This document shows, piece by piece, positions 33,826 through 43,213 of a stretch of 47,428 nt of DNA. Each line of letters begins with the position of its first letter. Within the stretch, counting starts at the first letter, position 1. The notes under the pieces are model-generated. The model did no database searches, was not told the origin of the DNA, and was given only the letters and a program-made list of their open reading frames with translations. The stretch comes from Clostridia bacterium (GTDB lineage Bacteria > Bacillota > Clostridia > Christensenellales > CAG-1252), in assembly GCA_024685775.1 (NCBI GenBank), contig JAIKVL010000022.1:1-47428 (forward strand), in the 5' to 3' direction. The position numbers and the translations under genes were made by a program.

Positions 33826-35200
33826 AGTGAATCTCCTTAATCTCAAATGAATTGTTTATGATTTCGCGCGCGGACGCGAGATCTTCGATCTCCCCCGTCG
33901 CGATCCTTTGCATGATTGCGTTTCCGATCGCGGTGGCTTCCACCGGACCCGAAACGACCTTTTTCCCCGTCTCTTTCGCCGTCAGGCGGGACAAGAGTTC
34001 GTTTTGACAGCCGCCGCCGATGATATGAAGACAATCGAATCTTTTCCCCGAGATCGCTTCGAGTTCGTTAAGCGCGGCGGCATAGCCTTTCGCGAGGGAG
34101 CGGAAGACCGAATAGCAGGTCTCGCCGACGCTTCTCTCTCCGATTCGGCTTCGGACGGCTTCGAGCATACTTTCGGGCGCGAGAAAGATCTCGTCCGAAA
34201 CGTCGAAAACAGCGTCCGTCGGTTCCTCGGCGGCAAGACGCGCGAGTTCGGAGAAAGAATAGGCGTCGCCGAGTTCCTTTCGGATCTGCTGGACGATCCA
34301 AAGCCCGATGATGTTCTTTTGCAGGCGGAAGGTAAAATTCAAACCGCCTTCGTTCGAATAATTGCGGCGCATCGCGTCTTCCGAGACGGTCGCGAAGGGC
34401 ATCTCCGCGCCGAGAAGCGACCAAGTCCCCGAAGAAAGATAGGGAGACCCGTCCTGAACGGGAGCGGCGAGGACCGCGCTCGCGGTGTCGTGCGTGGCGG
34501 GCAAAAGGACGGTCGGCTTATAGCCGATCTCTCGCGCGATCTCTTCTTTGACTTCGCCGACGACGCTCCCGGGCTGCGAAAGCGAGCCGAAGAGCTTTTT
34601 CGGGAAACCGAAAGAAGACAGGATGGTTTCATCCCATTCGTGCGACGCGGCGTTCACCATTCCGGTCGAAGTCGCGTTCGTGTATTCTTGTTTTTTGACG
34701 CCGGTCAGAAGGAAATTAAAGTAATCGGGAAGCATCAAAAAAGTTTCGGTTTCCGAAAGGCGACCCGTCTTTTTATCGTCCGCGAGTTGATACAGCGTGT
34801 TGAACGGAGCGTACTGAATGCCCGTCCTCCGATACAGCTCGGAGAACGGAAGAACGGCGTGCGCTTCCTCTTTGATCGCCGCGCCGCGCCCGTCTCGATA
34901 GGAATAGACGCCGCCGATCGGCTTATCCTCTTTATCCAAAAGCGCGTAGTCAACCGCCCAAGTGTCGATCCCGACGTAGGACGGCGTAAAACCCTTTTCT
35001 TTTGCGGCTTTGAGCCCGTTTACGATCTCGGAAAAAAGAGCGTCCGCGTTCCAAAAAAGCCGCCCGTCTTTCTTCTCCGCGCCGTTCGGGAAGCGATAGA
35101 CTTCACTCAGACGGAGTTTGCCGCCTTCCAAACGCGAAACGATATGCCGCCCGGAAGACGCCCCGATATCGATGGATAAATAAATCTTGCTTTCGCTCAT
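33812..35200 (-). CDS. rhaB: Rhamnulokinase
   Basis: The start is ATG at 35200 (MSESKIYLSIDIGASSGRH), which overlaps the GH125 stop as ATGA; 23 open codons upstream lie in GH125. The 462-residue FGGY-family kinase phosphorylates L-rhamnulose. YLSIDIGASSGRH is the phosphate 1 motif of the actin-like fold, VGIDTWAVDYALLD is diagnostic for RhaB, PATHDTASAVLAAP and HIIGGGCQNELLS follow in order. No good ribosome binding site is seen, so translation is probably coupled to GH125. Confidence 0.94.
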   Translation of the reverse strand: MSESKIYLSIDIGASSGRHIVSRLEGGKLRLSEVYRFPNGAEKKDGRLFWNADALFSEIVNGLKAAKEKGFTPSYVGIDTWAVDYALLDKEDKPIGGVYSYRDGRGAAIKEEAHAVLPFSELYRRTGIQYAPFNTLYQLADDKKTGRLSETETFLMLPDYFNFLLTGVKKQEYTNATSTGMVNAASHEWDETILSSFGFPKKLFGSLSQPGSVVGEVKEEIAREIGYKPTVLLPATHDTASAVLAAPVQDGSPYLSSGTWSLLGAEMPFATVSEDAMRRNYSNEGGLNFTFRLQKNIIGLWIVQQIRKELGDAYSFSELARLAAEEPTDAVFDVSDEIFLAPESMLEAVRSRIGERSVGETCYSVFRSLAKGYAAALNELEAISGKRFDCLHIIGGGCQNELLSRLTAKETGKKVVSGPVEATAIGNAIMQRIATGEIEDLASAREIINNSFEIKEIHYDEI

Positions 35201-36516
35201 TTTCGAACAAAACAATTCTTTTTCGCGAGGATCAAATACGCAAACAGCGAATTTGCCCAAGCGAACCAAGGACGGGTGTAGACGGAAGCGTCGTCCTTAT
35301 GCACGCCTTCGTGAATATAACCCGTTCCGTCCGTCGAGTTTACGATCATTTCGACGAGCGAGCGGACTTCGCCCTCGTCGTCCGTCGTCAATGCCTGAAT
35401 GATCAAAGAAAGCGGCCAGACGTAATCCTTCGGCGTATGCGGACTTCCGACGCCCGTCAGGCATTTCCCTTTATAATAGAAAGGATTTTTCTCGCTCAAA
35501 ATAAAGTCGCGCGTGTTTTGATAGATCTCGTTATTCGTAAACGGATAGCGATAGTACGGGATCGCGAGAAGGTTCGGGATATTCGCGTCGTCCATCACGT
35601 TAAACGAGCCGAGCCCGTCCGTTTCGAGAGCGTAGATCTTTTTGCCGTCTTTTTCGGTCACGCCTTTTTCTTCGATCTCCGTTTTCAGTTTTTCCGTCCA
35701 TTCGCGACACATCGCGGCGCGGGGCGCGTCGCCCTTTTTCTCGAAGATCGGCGCGAGAGAATGCAAAACGGAGCAAATAAACATATTTCCGGGGATATAA
35801 TAGCCGTAAGTGCATTTATCGTCGCTCGGGCGATAGCCGGACCAGACGAGCCCGCCGCCCGAAACTGGCGTCCCTTTCCCGCACCAACGCGATTCGTCGC
35901 GGTTTGGGATCTCGTGATAATATTCGGACTTTGCTGCGTGATCCCTCTCGATGGAAAAGACGATCATCATTTCGTCGAACGCTTTGAAGAAAAGCTCGTC
36001 GAAGATCGAGTCGTCTTCCGTCTCTTCATAGTAGCGGATCGCGAGGAAAAACGGATAGCACAGAGAGTCCAATTCGAATTTTCTTTCCCAAACCCACAAA
36101 GAAGGCTTCGGAAGATCCCGCGTGTGTCCGTTTCCGTTCGCGGAACGGTTGAACGCGTTTGCGTAAGGATCGATCAAGATATAACCGAATTGCTTTTTCA
36201 GGACGCCTTTGATCAGCGCGCGGACCTCTTCGCATTTCTTCGCGAAAAAGAGATACTGCATGACCTGTGCCGCCGAATCGCGAAGCCACATCGCGGGGAT
36301 ATCCCCCGTCAGGACGAAAACCGATTCGTCCTTCTCGAAGAAGGTCGTCGTGTGGATCGTGTTGAAGAAACATTTCTCGAAGGTTTGCTTCAAGCGGTCG
36401 TCCGAAAGGTCTTTTTCGAATTCGCGAACGAGTCTCAAAAGAGGCTCGAAGCGCTCCGCATTCATTTTACTGTCGATCGAACTGATCCTCTCTCGGACCG
36501 TTTTGCTTTTGCACAT
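35197..36516 (-). CDS. GH125 exo-alpha-1,6-mannosidase
   Basis: The 439-residue (alpha/alpha)6-barrel protein has TGDIPAMWLRDSAAQV (about residues 70-85), DPYANAFNRSANG, WERKFELDSLCYPF, GTPVSGGGLVWSGYRPSDD and SPHTPKDYVWPLS. This set is typical of GH125 metal-independent exo-alpha-1,6-mannosidases. No signal peptide is seen. Known members remove alpha-1,6-linked mannose from N-glycan or mannan cores. AGGGG overlapping the malQ stop serves as ribosome binding site. Its place between malQ and rhaB is unusual. Confidence 0.9.
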   Translation of the reverse strand: MCKSKTVRERISSIDSKMNAERFEPLLRLVREFEKDLSDDRLKQTFEKCFFNTIHTTTFFEKDESVFVLTGDIPAMWLRDSAAQVMQYLFFAKKCEEVRALIKGVLKKQFGYILIDPYANAFNRSANGNGHTRDLPKPSLWVWERKFELDSLCYPFFLAIRYYEETEDDSIFDELFFKAFDEMMIVFSIERDHAAKSEYYHEIPNRDESRWCGKGTPVSGGGLVWSGYRPSDDKCTYGYYIPGNMFICSVLHSLAPIFEKKGDAPRAAMCREWTEKLKTEIEEKGVTEKDGKKIYALETDGLGSFNVMDDANIPNLLAIPYYRYPFTNNEIYQNTRDFILSEKNPFYYKGKCLTGVGSPHTPKDYVWPLSLIIQALTTDDEGEVRSLVEMIVNSTDGTGYIHEGVHKDDASVYTRPWFAWANSLFAYLILAKKNCFVRK

Positions 36517-36525
36517 ATTTTTCCC

Positions 36526-38022
36526 CTATGCGTTCGTCTTATCCGCGCGGCAGGTCTCGATCAAGATCCTCTTGATCCAATTCTTTAAGCCGCTCGTCAA
36601 TAATTTCTTATCGAGTCTCCAAGCCCAGTTGTCGTCGCTGACGAGAGCGGGCGTGTTCATTCTGCTTTCTTTCCCGAGCGCGAGGAGATCCTGCATCGGG
36701 CAAACTGCGAGGCGCGCTCTCGAAGCGAAAAGCGTCTCGATCGCGGTCTTAGTCAAAGAAACGTTATTATTCAGGCGCGGGCGAACGGAGAAGATCCTCG
36801 CTTGCGTCTCGATATCCGAAACGGCGGTCTTTCTTTGCGAACCTTTGAGCTCGTCCAAATGCCCTTTGAACGGCATATTGTCGTGCGTTCCCGTGTAAGC
36901 GACGGCGTTCTCGACGTAATTCGAGGGCTTATGCTCATTCCACGGGTCGCCGTCCAAGCCGAACTCGAAGACTTTCATTCCGGGATATCCGGTCTTGCGC
37001 ATCATTTCGCGCAAACTGTCATCCACGAAGCCGAGGTCTTCCGCCACGATCGGCGCATGCTCGAATCCCTCGAAAAGAGCCGCTCCGGGGCCTTGCATCC
37101 ATTTGCCGTTTCTCGCGTTCGGCGCGCCGCTTTCGATCGTAAAGAAGCGATCCAAGCCGCGGAAATGGTCGATACGCAGGATATCGAAGATCTCGAAAGA
37201 GCGATGCAGGCGCTCGTGCCACCACGCGTAACCGTTGCTCTTCATCTGCTCCCAATCGTAAAGCGGGTTGCCCCAAAGCTGTCCGTCCTCGTTGAAATAA
37301 TCGGGCGGGCATCCCGCGACGAGGGTCGGTTTGCGATCTTCGCCGAGCATAAACATTTCGGGATGCGTGTACACTTCGACGCTGTTCAGCGCGAGATAGA
37401 TCGGCGCGTCGCCGAGGATCTCCACGCCCTTTTCGTTCGCGTACTCTTTGAGGCGCATCCACTCGGTGTGGGCGAAATACTGCGTAAAGACGTAATAGAG
37501 ATAATCGTCTTTATGCGTGGCGACGAATTCTTCCGTCCGCTTTTCGTCATAGACGTCGTAGCCGTCCGGCCATTCGTAAAAAAGTTTCCCGTCGAACGCC
37601 GAAAGCAAAGCGCAGAACGTCGCGTAAGCGCGATACTCTCCTTTTTCTTCGAACGCGACGAACGCGGGATCGTTTTTATCAAAGCGGGAAAACGCGAGGC
37701 GAAGCAAGCGCGCCTTCTCTTTCTTCATAAAATCGTAATGAACTTTGTCGGTCGAATACGGGGGAAGCTCTTCCTTTTGCAAAAGTCCCTTTTCGATGAG
37801 TTCATACAAATCGATATACAGCGGATCGAACGCCAACGCCGCGACGGATTGATAGGGAGAATTCCCATCGAGCGTCGGAGTCAAAGGAAGGACCTGCCAA
37901 ACCGCGACGCCGCAAGACGCCAAAAAATCGACGAACGCATACGCGCCCGGACCGAACGTTCCGACGCCTTCTTCGGAAGGGAGCGCGGAAACAGGCAACA
38001 AAACACCGGCTTTTCTATCCAT
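36526..38022 (-). CDS. malQ: 4-alpha-glucanotransferase (GH77)
   Basis: This 498-residue amylomaltase transfers maltodextrin segments between glucan chains. RKAGVLLPVSALPSEEGVGT and the WQVLPLTPT, NSPYQS blocks open the barrel. ILRIDHFRGL holds the catalytic nucleophile aspartate, PIVAEDLGFV the acid/base glutamate, and GTHDNMP the stabilising aspartate. A strong GGAGGT site lies in the last codons of lysA, only 4 bases separating the two genes. Length is normal. Confidence 0.95.
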   Translation of the reverse strand: MDRKAGVLLPVSALPSEEGVGTFGPGAYAFVDFLASCGVAVWQVLPLTPTLDGNSPYQSVAALAFDPLYIDLYELIEKGLLQKEELPPYSTDKVHYDFMKKEKARLLRLAFSRFDKNDPAFVAFEEKGEYRAYATFCALLSAFDGKLFYEWPDGYDVYDEKRTEEFVATHKDDYLYYVFTQYFAHTEWMRLKEYANEKGVEILGDAPIYLALNSVEVYTHPEMFMLGEDRKPTLVAGCPPDYFNEDGQLWGNPLYDWEQMKSNGYAWWHERLHRSFEIFDILRIDHFRGLDRFFTIESGAPNARNGKWMQGPGAALFEGFEHAPIVAEDLGFVDDSLREMMRKTGYPGMKVFEFGLDGDPWNEHKPSNYVENAVAYTGTHDNMPFKGHLDELKGSQRKTAVSDIETQARIFSVRPRLNNNVSLTKTAIETLFASRARLAVCPMQDLLALGKESRMNTPALVSDDNWAWRLDKKLLTSGLKNWIKRILIETCRADKTNA

Positions 38023-38026
38023 ATAA

Positions 38027-39322
38027 TTATACCTCCAAACGGATCATATCTTCGTTCGTTTCGCGACGAACCGCAATTCTGTCTTTTCCTTTTTCGACCC
38101 AAACGATCGCAGGACGGGGGATCCTGTTATAATTCGAAGCCATCGAGTAATTGTACGCTCCCGTGCAAAGCACCGCGAGGAAATCGCCGCGCTTCGGCGT
38201 GGGGAGAGCCACGTTCTCCTGCAAAATATCGCCGCTTTCGCAGCAACGCCCGACGACCGAGCAAATAAAGTCCGCTTTTTCGCCCGCCTTATTCGCGAGG
38301 ACGACGGTGTACGGCGCTTCGTAAAGCGCGTAGCGGGGGTTGTCCGGCATACCGCCGTCCACCGAAACGTAACTCTTATAGCCTTTGATCGTCTTTACGC
38401 TGCCTACGGTATAGACCGTCAATCCCGCGTCCGCCACGAGAGAACGACCGGGCTCCAAAAGGATTAAAGGAAGCGACGTCGAAGCCGCCGCCGCGCGAAG
38501 TTTGATCGCTTCCGCCATCTCCTTGATGACCGCCGCGTAATCGAGCTCGACTTGCCCTTCGACATATTTTACGCCGAGACCGCCGCCGAGATTCAGGATT
38601 TTCGCCTCGAATCCGGTTTGCGCCTTAATATACGCGATATAGCGAAGCATAACGTCCGCCGCCTCGGTGAAAGGCTCGGTATCGAAGATCTGCGATCCGA
38701 TATGGCAATGGAACCCCATCAAATCGATATTCTTCATCGAAAGCGCGAGGCGGGTGATCTCTTCGGCTTGTCCGGTCTCGATCGCGGAACCGAACTTGCT
38801 GTCCACGCTGCCCGTGACGATCGCTTTATGCGTGTGCGGATCGATCCCCGGCGTGATCCTAAGAAGGATCTTCTGGCGCTTCCCAACTTTTTCGAGATAG
38901 GATTGAAGCGCGCGGAGCTCGTCCTCGTTATCCACGACGAACGTTCCGACGCCGTGATCCACCGCGAACGCGATATCCGCGTCCGTCTTGTTGTTTCCGT
39001 GGAAATAAGCGAGCGAAAGATCGAATCCCGCCTGCTCCGCCGTGTAAAGTTCGCCGACGGAAACCGCGTCCATTCCGATCCCTTCCTCTTTCGCAAGGCG
39101 ATAAATATCCTTAAAGCAAAGGGCTTTGGACGCGAAAAGAGGTAAGCTCCCCTTTCCGAAGTTCTCTTCCACCGCCTTTTTATAGACGCGGATATTGCGG
39201 CGAACGCGCTCCTCGTCCAAAAGCATCAAAGGCGTTCCGTACTTTTCGGCAAGCGAGACGACGTCCGCGCCGCCGAACGTAAGATGCCCTTTTTCATTGA
39301 TCCCGAGATTGGTGTGTAACAT
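38027..39322 (-). CDS. lysA: Diaminopimelate decarboxylase
   Basis: This 431-residue fold-type III PLP enzyme decarboxylates meso-diaminopimelate to lysine. PLFASKALCF carries the PLP lysine (K66), GFHCHIGSQIFD the substrate loop, LNLGGGLGVKY the phosphate-binding turn, and GRCCESGDIL the catalytic cysteine region of the opposing subunit. The ATG follows AAAGGAG, 43 bases after dapL. Length matches the family. Confidence 0.95.
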   Translation of the reverse strand: MLHTNLGINEKGHLTFGGADVVSLAEKYGTPLMLLDEERVRRNIRVYKKAVEENFGKGSLPLFASKALCFKDIYRLAKEEGIGMDAVSVGELYTAEQAGFDLSLAYFHGNNKTDADIAFAVDHGVGTFVVDNEDELRALQSYLEKVGKRQKILLRITPGIDPHTHKAIVTGSVDSKFGSAIETGQAEEITRLALSMKNIDLMGFHCHIGSQIFDTEPFTEAADVMLRYIAYIKAQTGFEAKILNLGGGLGVKYVEGQVELDYAAVIKEMAEAIKLRAAAASTSLPLILLEPGRSLVADAGLTVYTVGSVKTIKGYKSYVSVDGGMPDNPRYALYEAPYTVVLANKAGEKADFICSVVGRCCESGDILQENVALPTPKRGDFLAVLCTGAYNYSMASNYNRIPRPAIVWVEKGKDRIAVRRETNEDMIRLEV

Positions 39323-39365
39323 TTTTTCTCCTTTCTTTCGTTTATCGTAACGCGATCGGACGAAC

Positions 39366-40553
39366 TCAAAGGATCGTCTTCAAACGCGCGACAGCCTCTT
39401 CCGTGTCCTCTCTGCTTCCGAAGGCGGTCAAGCGGAAATAGCCCGCGCCCGCGTCGCCGAAACCTTCGCCCGGCGTTCCGACGACCTGCACCTTTTCGAG
39501 CAGGAGATCGAAGAATTCCCAGCCCGAAAGTCCGTTCGGGCATTTGAGCCAAATATACGGGGAGCAGACGCCGCCCGTGTGCCAAACGCCTTTTCCCTTC
39601 AAGCAGGAAGAGATCAGGCGAGCGTTCTCCATATAGTACTCGACGAGCGCGGAGCATTCTTTGACGCCCTCTTCGGAGAGAGCGGCTTCCGCGCCGCGTT
39701 GCACGGGATAGGAAACGCCGTTAAACTTCGTAGCCTGACGGCGCGCCCAAAGTTTCTTCAAGGAAAAGCCGCTTTCGGTTTCGAGCGCGGCGGGGACGAC
39801 CGTCCAAGCGCAACGCGTCCCGGTAAAGCCCGCGGTCTTGGAGAAGCTGCAAATCTCGATCGCGCATTTTTCCGCGCCCTCGATCTCGTAGATCGAATGG
39901 GGATAATCGCCGTGGATAAAGGCTTCGTAAGCGCTGTCGAAGATGATCAAAGAACCGCTCGCGAGCGCGTAATCCACCCACGCTTTGAGCCCCGCTCTGT
40001 CGTAGGTCGCGCCGGTCGGGTTATTCGGCGAGCAGATATAAATGACGTAGGTTTCGCCGTCGAGGACGTCGGGCGCGCCGAGGAATCCGTCCGCTTCGCC
40101 CGCTTCCAAAAGCTCGATCTTGTTTCCGCTCATAACGTTGCTGTCCATATAGACGGGATAGACGGGCGACGGGATCAGAATCGTGTTTTTGCCGAGGATG
40201 TCGACGATATTGCCGACGTCGCTCTTCGCGCCGTCCGACACGAAGACGTCCCCCGCTTGGACGCTTACGCCTTTACGCTTATAATACGCGGCGATCGCTT
40301 CGCGCAGAAAATCGTGACCGTACTCCGGCGGATAACCGCGGAAAGTCTCTTTGACGCCCATTTCCGCGACCGCTTTTTCCATCGCGCGAATCACGACGGG
40401 CGCGAGCGGAAGCGTTACGTCGCCGATGCCGAGGCGAATGACTTTTTTATCGGGATTCGCTTCTTTATACGCTTTGACTTTCTTTCCGATCTCGGAAAAA
40501 AGGTAGCTCTCTTTGAGCGCGGCAAAATTTTCGTTTACTTTAATTTTCATCAT
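39366..40553 (-). CDS. dapL: LL-diaminopimelate aminotransferase
   Basis: This 395-residue fold-type I PLP enzyme makes LL-DAP directly from tetrahydrodipicolinate, bypassing the acyl intermediates. IRLGIGDVTLPLAPVVI, the GYPPEYGHDFLREAIA block, CSPNNPTGATY, IIFDSAYEAFI and CSFSKTAGFTGTRCAW (PLP lysine) are characteristic of DapL. No dapD, dapE or dapC genes are in the cluster, consistent with this route. Two ATG codons lie side by side at the start; the first sits 10 bases after GGAG and overlaps the dapF stop. Confidence 0.94.
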   Translation of the reverse strand: MMKIKVNENFAALKESYLFSEIGKKVKAYKEANPDKKVIRLGIGDVTLPLAPVVIRAMEKAVAEMGVKETFRGYPPEYGHDFLREAIAAYYKRKGVSVQAGDVFVSDGAKSDVGNIVDILGKNTILIPSPVYPVYMDSNVMSGNKIELLEAGEADGFLGAPDVLDGETYVIYICSPNNPTGATYDRAGLKAWVDYALASGSLIIFDSAYEAFIHGDYPHSIYEIEGAEKCAIEICSFSKTAGFTGTRCAWTVVPAALETESGFSLKKLWARRQATKFNGVSYPVQRGAEAALSEEGVKECSALVEYYMENARLISSCLKGKGVWHTGGVCSPYIWLKCPNGLSGWEFFDLLLEKVQVVGTPGEGFGDAGAGYFRLTAFGSREDTEEAVARLKTIL

Positions 40554-41392
40554 AATTCATACACTCCTTCGTACACTTTCGTCGCGCCGCCTTCCATCGT
40601 CACGCGATAATCTTCGGAAACGGTGATAAAAAGATCTCCCCCGAGAAGACGAACGCGAACCTTTTCGCCCGCCTTGCAAACGCCGGTCTTGACCGCCGCC
40701 GCGACCGTCGCGGAAGCGCCCGTCCCGCAAGCGAACGTTTCGCCGCTGCCTCTTTCCCAGACGCGCATCAAAAGTTCTTTGTCCGAGATCACTTCGACGA
40801 ACTCGGTATTGACGCGCTCGGGGAAGATCGGGAGAGTTTCAAAAGAGGGACCGATCTTTTCGAGAGGAAGATCGGAAACGCCCTTCGTAAAAATAACGGC
40901 GTGAGGATTGCCCATCGAAACCGCCGTCATACGCCAAGTTTTATCAAAAAGAGAGACGGGCGCCTCGATCATTTCCGCGCCGTCACACAAAACGGGGATC
41001 GACCCCTTTTCAAAAGAAGCGAATCCCATATCGACCGACACCGAAGAGACCTTGCCGCCTTCTTTTTTCAAAGAAAGGGTCTTGATCCCCGATAAGGTCT
41101 CGATCGTTATAACGTCCTTATCGACGAAACCGCCGTCCGAAAGATACTTTCCGACGCAACGGATCGCGTTCCCGCACATTTTACCTTCGCTTCCGTCCGC
41201 GTTGAACATCCGCATTTTTGCGTCCGCCACGTCGCTCTTCATAATGAGGACGACGCCGTCCGCGCCGACCGCGAAATGACGGGGCGACGCTTTTAACGCG
41301 AATTCGGACGGATCGAAAAACAAGCCGTCCAAACAATTGACGTAAATATAATCGTTACCCGCGCCGTGCATTTTGGTAAAGGGGATCTTCAT
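40550..41392 (-). CDS. dapF: Diaminopimelate epimerase
   Basis: This 280-residue enzyme converts LL-DAP to meso-DAP, the form used for both peptidoglycan and lysine. KMHGAGNDYIYVN opens the protein, GKMCGNAIRCVGKYL and FACGTGASATVAAA hold the two catalytic cysteines, and MGNPHAVIF the linking segment. The ATG at 41392 overlaps the dapB stop by one base (TGATG); an in-frame TTG one codon earlier is a less likely start. Confidence 0.95.
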   Translation of the reverse strand: MKIPFTKMHGAGNDYIYVNCLDGLFFDPSEFALKASPRHFAVGADGVVLIMKSDVADAKMRMFNADGSEGKMCGNAIRCVGKYLSDGGFVDKDVITIETLSGIKTLSLKKEGGKVSSVSVDMGFASFEKGSIPVLCDGAEMIEAPVSLFDKTWRMTAVSMGNPHAVIFTKGVSDLPLEKIGPSFETLPIFPERVNTEFVEVISDKELLMRVWERGSGETFACGTGASATVAAAVKTGVCKAGEKVRVRLLGGDLFITVSEDYRVTMEGGATKVYEGVYEL

Positions 41393-42132
41393 CAAACGTC
41401 TTCCTCCACCAGATCTTGCATCGTGTAAAGCCCGGGGGCCTTTTCGACGAGGAACGCCGCCGCTTTCACCGCGCCGCGCGCGAAGAGGGCTTTATCGTGC
41501 GCCTCGTGCGTGATGGTCAGAGTCTCCACTCCGTCGCTCATCATGATCTCGTGCTTCCCGACGACGTTTCCGATGCGGATCGCGCTGATGCCGAGATCGC
41601 CTTTTTCTCTTTTACGAACGCCGTTTCTTCCGATCACGCGATTCATTTCGCCGCGCGCGCTTTCGATCGCGCTTGCGATCATAAGAGCGGTGCCGGAAGG
41701 CGCGTCCGCTTTTCTGTTGTGATGATATTCGACGATTTCCACGTCGTCCTCACGGAGAAACGCCGCCGCTTTCTTGACCAAAGAGACCAAAAGCGCGACG
41801 CCGACGCTCATATTCGCGCTGAAAAAGACGGGGATCTTTTTCGCCGCGTCGTAGATCATCTGCTTTTCTTCGTCCGTCTGACCCGTCGTCGCGACGACGG
41901 TCGGGAGCTTCTTTTCGACCGCGTACTCCGTCAGCTCTTTCGTCGCGAGGTGGAAAGAGAAATCGACGATCGCATCCGCGGTCCCTTGATAATCGGACAA
42001 ACGCGCATAGGTCTTTTCTTCCGCGCTCTGCCCTCTTTGATCGACGGCGACGACTTCGTAGCCCGCCGCCTTCGCTTCTTTGATAACTTCTTCGCCGAGC
42101 CTGCCGCCCGCGCCGTTTACGATGATCTTCAT
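41392..42132 (-). CDS. dapB: 4-hydroxy-tetrahydrodipicolinate reductase
   Basis: This 246-residue NAD(P)H enzyme reduces the DapA product to tetrahydrodipicolinate. IIVNGAGGRLGEEVIKEA is the Rossmann start, VVATTGQTDEEK follows, and VEYHHNRKADAPSGTALMIA is the substrate-binding motif with the paired histidines and the lysine. It begins 1 base after dapA with only a weak ribosome binding site, so coupling is likely. Length is typical. Confidence 0.95.
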   Translation of the reverse strand: MKIIVNGAGGRLGEEVIKEAKAAGYEVVAVDQRGQSAEEKTYARLSDYQGTADAIVDFSFHLATKELTEYAVEKKLPTVVATTGQTDEEKQMIYDAAKKIPVFFSANMSVGVALLVSLVKKAAAFLREDDVEIVEYHHNRKADAPSGTALMIASAIESARGEMNRVIGRNGVRKREKGDLGISAIRIGNVVGKHEIMMSDGVETLTITHEAHDKALFARGAVKAAAFLVEKAPGLYTMQDLVEEDV

Positions 42133-42133
42133 A

Positions 42134-43018
42134 TTAAACTTTCAACCCCACGGCTCTCATCTTCGAGAGAAGTATTTCCTCGTGCGCTTTTTCCATCTTC
42201 GTCAAGGGCAGGCGGATCGAACCGTCGCCGAAACCGAGGCGGGTCATCGCCGCTTTGACGGGGATCGGATTGACTTCGCAGAACAAAGACTGAATCAGGG
42301 GAATGTACTTAAACTGCATCGCCGCGGCGGTCTTTACGTCTCCGCGCAAAAACGCGTGACACATTTCGCTCGTCTCTTTCGGAAGCAAGTTGGAAAGCAC
42401 GCTGATGACGCCGAGCCCGCCGATGCTCATCAGGGGAACGATCTGATCGTCGTTTCCGCTGTACAGATCGAGCTTATCGCCGACGAGCGCCATCGTCTCC
42501 ACCGCTTTGCTGAGGTTACCGGAGGCTTCTTTGATCGCCTTGATGTTTTTGACGCCCGCGAGCGCCGCATAGGTCTGCGGCTCGATATTGACGCCCGTCC
42601 TCGACGGGACGTTATAGAGGATGATGGGTTTGTCGACGCTCTCCGCGACGGCTTTATACATTTCGATCAAGCCGCCCTGCGTGGCTTTATTGTAATAAGG
42701 GGTCACCAAAAGAAGGGCGTCCGCGCCCGCCTTGCAAGCGTCCGCGGAAAGTTTAATCGCATAGGCGCAGTCGTTGCTGCCCGTTCCCGCGACGACGGGG
42801 ACTCTTCCCGCCGTTTTCTTGACGACGCGCGCAATGACTTCGACGTGTTCTTCATCCGTCAGCGTGCTGCTTTCGCCGGTCGTTCCCGCCGCGACGAGCG
42901 CGTCGATCCCCGCGTCGATCTGGAAGTCGACGAGCCTGTCAAGCGCGTCGAAATCAACTTCGCCGTTTTTCATCGGGGTGATAAGCGCGGTTGCCGCTCC
43001 CTTAAAAATGCTGTCCAT
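42134..43018 (-). CDS. dapA: 4-hydroxy-tetrahydrodipicolinate synthase
   Basis: This 294-residue TIM-barrel lyase condenses pyruvate with aspartate semialdehyde. GAATALITPMKNGEVDF opens the barrel; AGTTGESSTL, LLVTPYYNKATQ, LYNVPSRTGVNI with the catalytic tyrosine, and IKAIKEASGNLSK with the Schiff-base lysine follow. It is the first gene of the lysine group and follows AAAGGAGG. The roughly 77-base leader is too short for a lysine riboswitch. Confidence 0.95.
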   Translation of the reverse strand: MDSIFKGAATALITPMKNGEVDFDALDRLVDFQIDAGIDALVAAGTTGESSTLTDEEHVEVIARVVKKTAGRVPVVAGTGSNDCAYAIKLSADACKAGADALLLVTPYYNKATQGGLIEMYKAVAESVDKPIILYNVPSRTGVNIEPQTYAALAGVKNIKAIKEASGNLSKAVETMALVGDKLDLYSGNDDQIVPLMSIGGLGVISVLSNLLPKETSEMCHAFLRGDVKTAAAMQFKYIPLIQSLFCEVNPIPVKAAMTRLGFGDGSIRLPLTKMEKAHEEILLSKMRAVGLKV

Positions 43019-43101
43019 AATAGCCTCCTTTCTGCTTTTCCGAACTATATGAAAAATCCTTCTTCGCGGTGACGAATCCCGTATTTTTCGCTACGTTTGC
43101 A

Positions 43102-43131
43102 ATTATATCACGGCGCGCGCACGCAAGGCAA
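43102..43131 (-). promoter_or_regulatory. Promoter of the dapA-led operon
   Basis: On the minus strand TTGCCT (43126-43131) and a perfect TATAAT (43102-43107) are 18 bases apart. The leader to the dapA ATG would be about 77 bases. This is the only clear promoter I see above the whole 11-gene run ending at 29286. Confidence 0.65.
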
Positions 43132-43176
43132 ACGATAATTTACCCTGTCCGATTTTTTTGTAAATCGAAAGGCGCC

Positions 43177-43200
43177 TCCGCATAGCGGATAAACTTCCGC
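43177..43200 (+). other. Alternative small hairpins before the deacetylase gene
   Basis: The elements TCCGC (43177-43181), GCGGA (43185-43189) and TCCGC (43196-43200) allow the middle arm to pair with either neighbour. They lie 13 bases before the ATG at 43214, which has no ribosome binding site. No promoter with good boxes is visible for this gene. The significance is unclear. Confidence 0.3.
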
Positions 43201-43213
43201 ACACAATAAAACC

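Noticed and set aside
38023-38030. TATAAT sequence before malQ as a promoter
   Set aside because: It overlaps the GGAGGT ribosome binding site and stop codon of lysA and has no -35 box at 16-18 bases.
43019-43213. Lysine riboswitch before dapA
   Set aside because: The dapA leader is about 77 bases, below half the size of a lysine riboswitch, and the expected fold is not seen.
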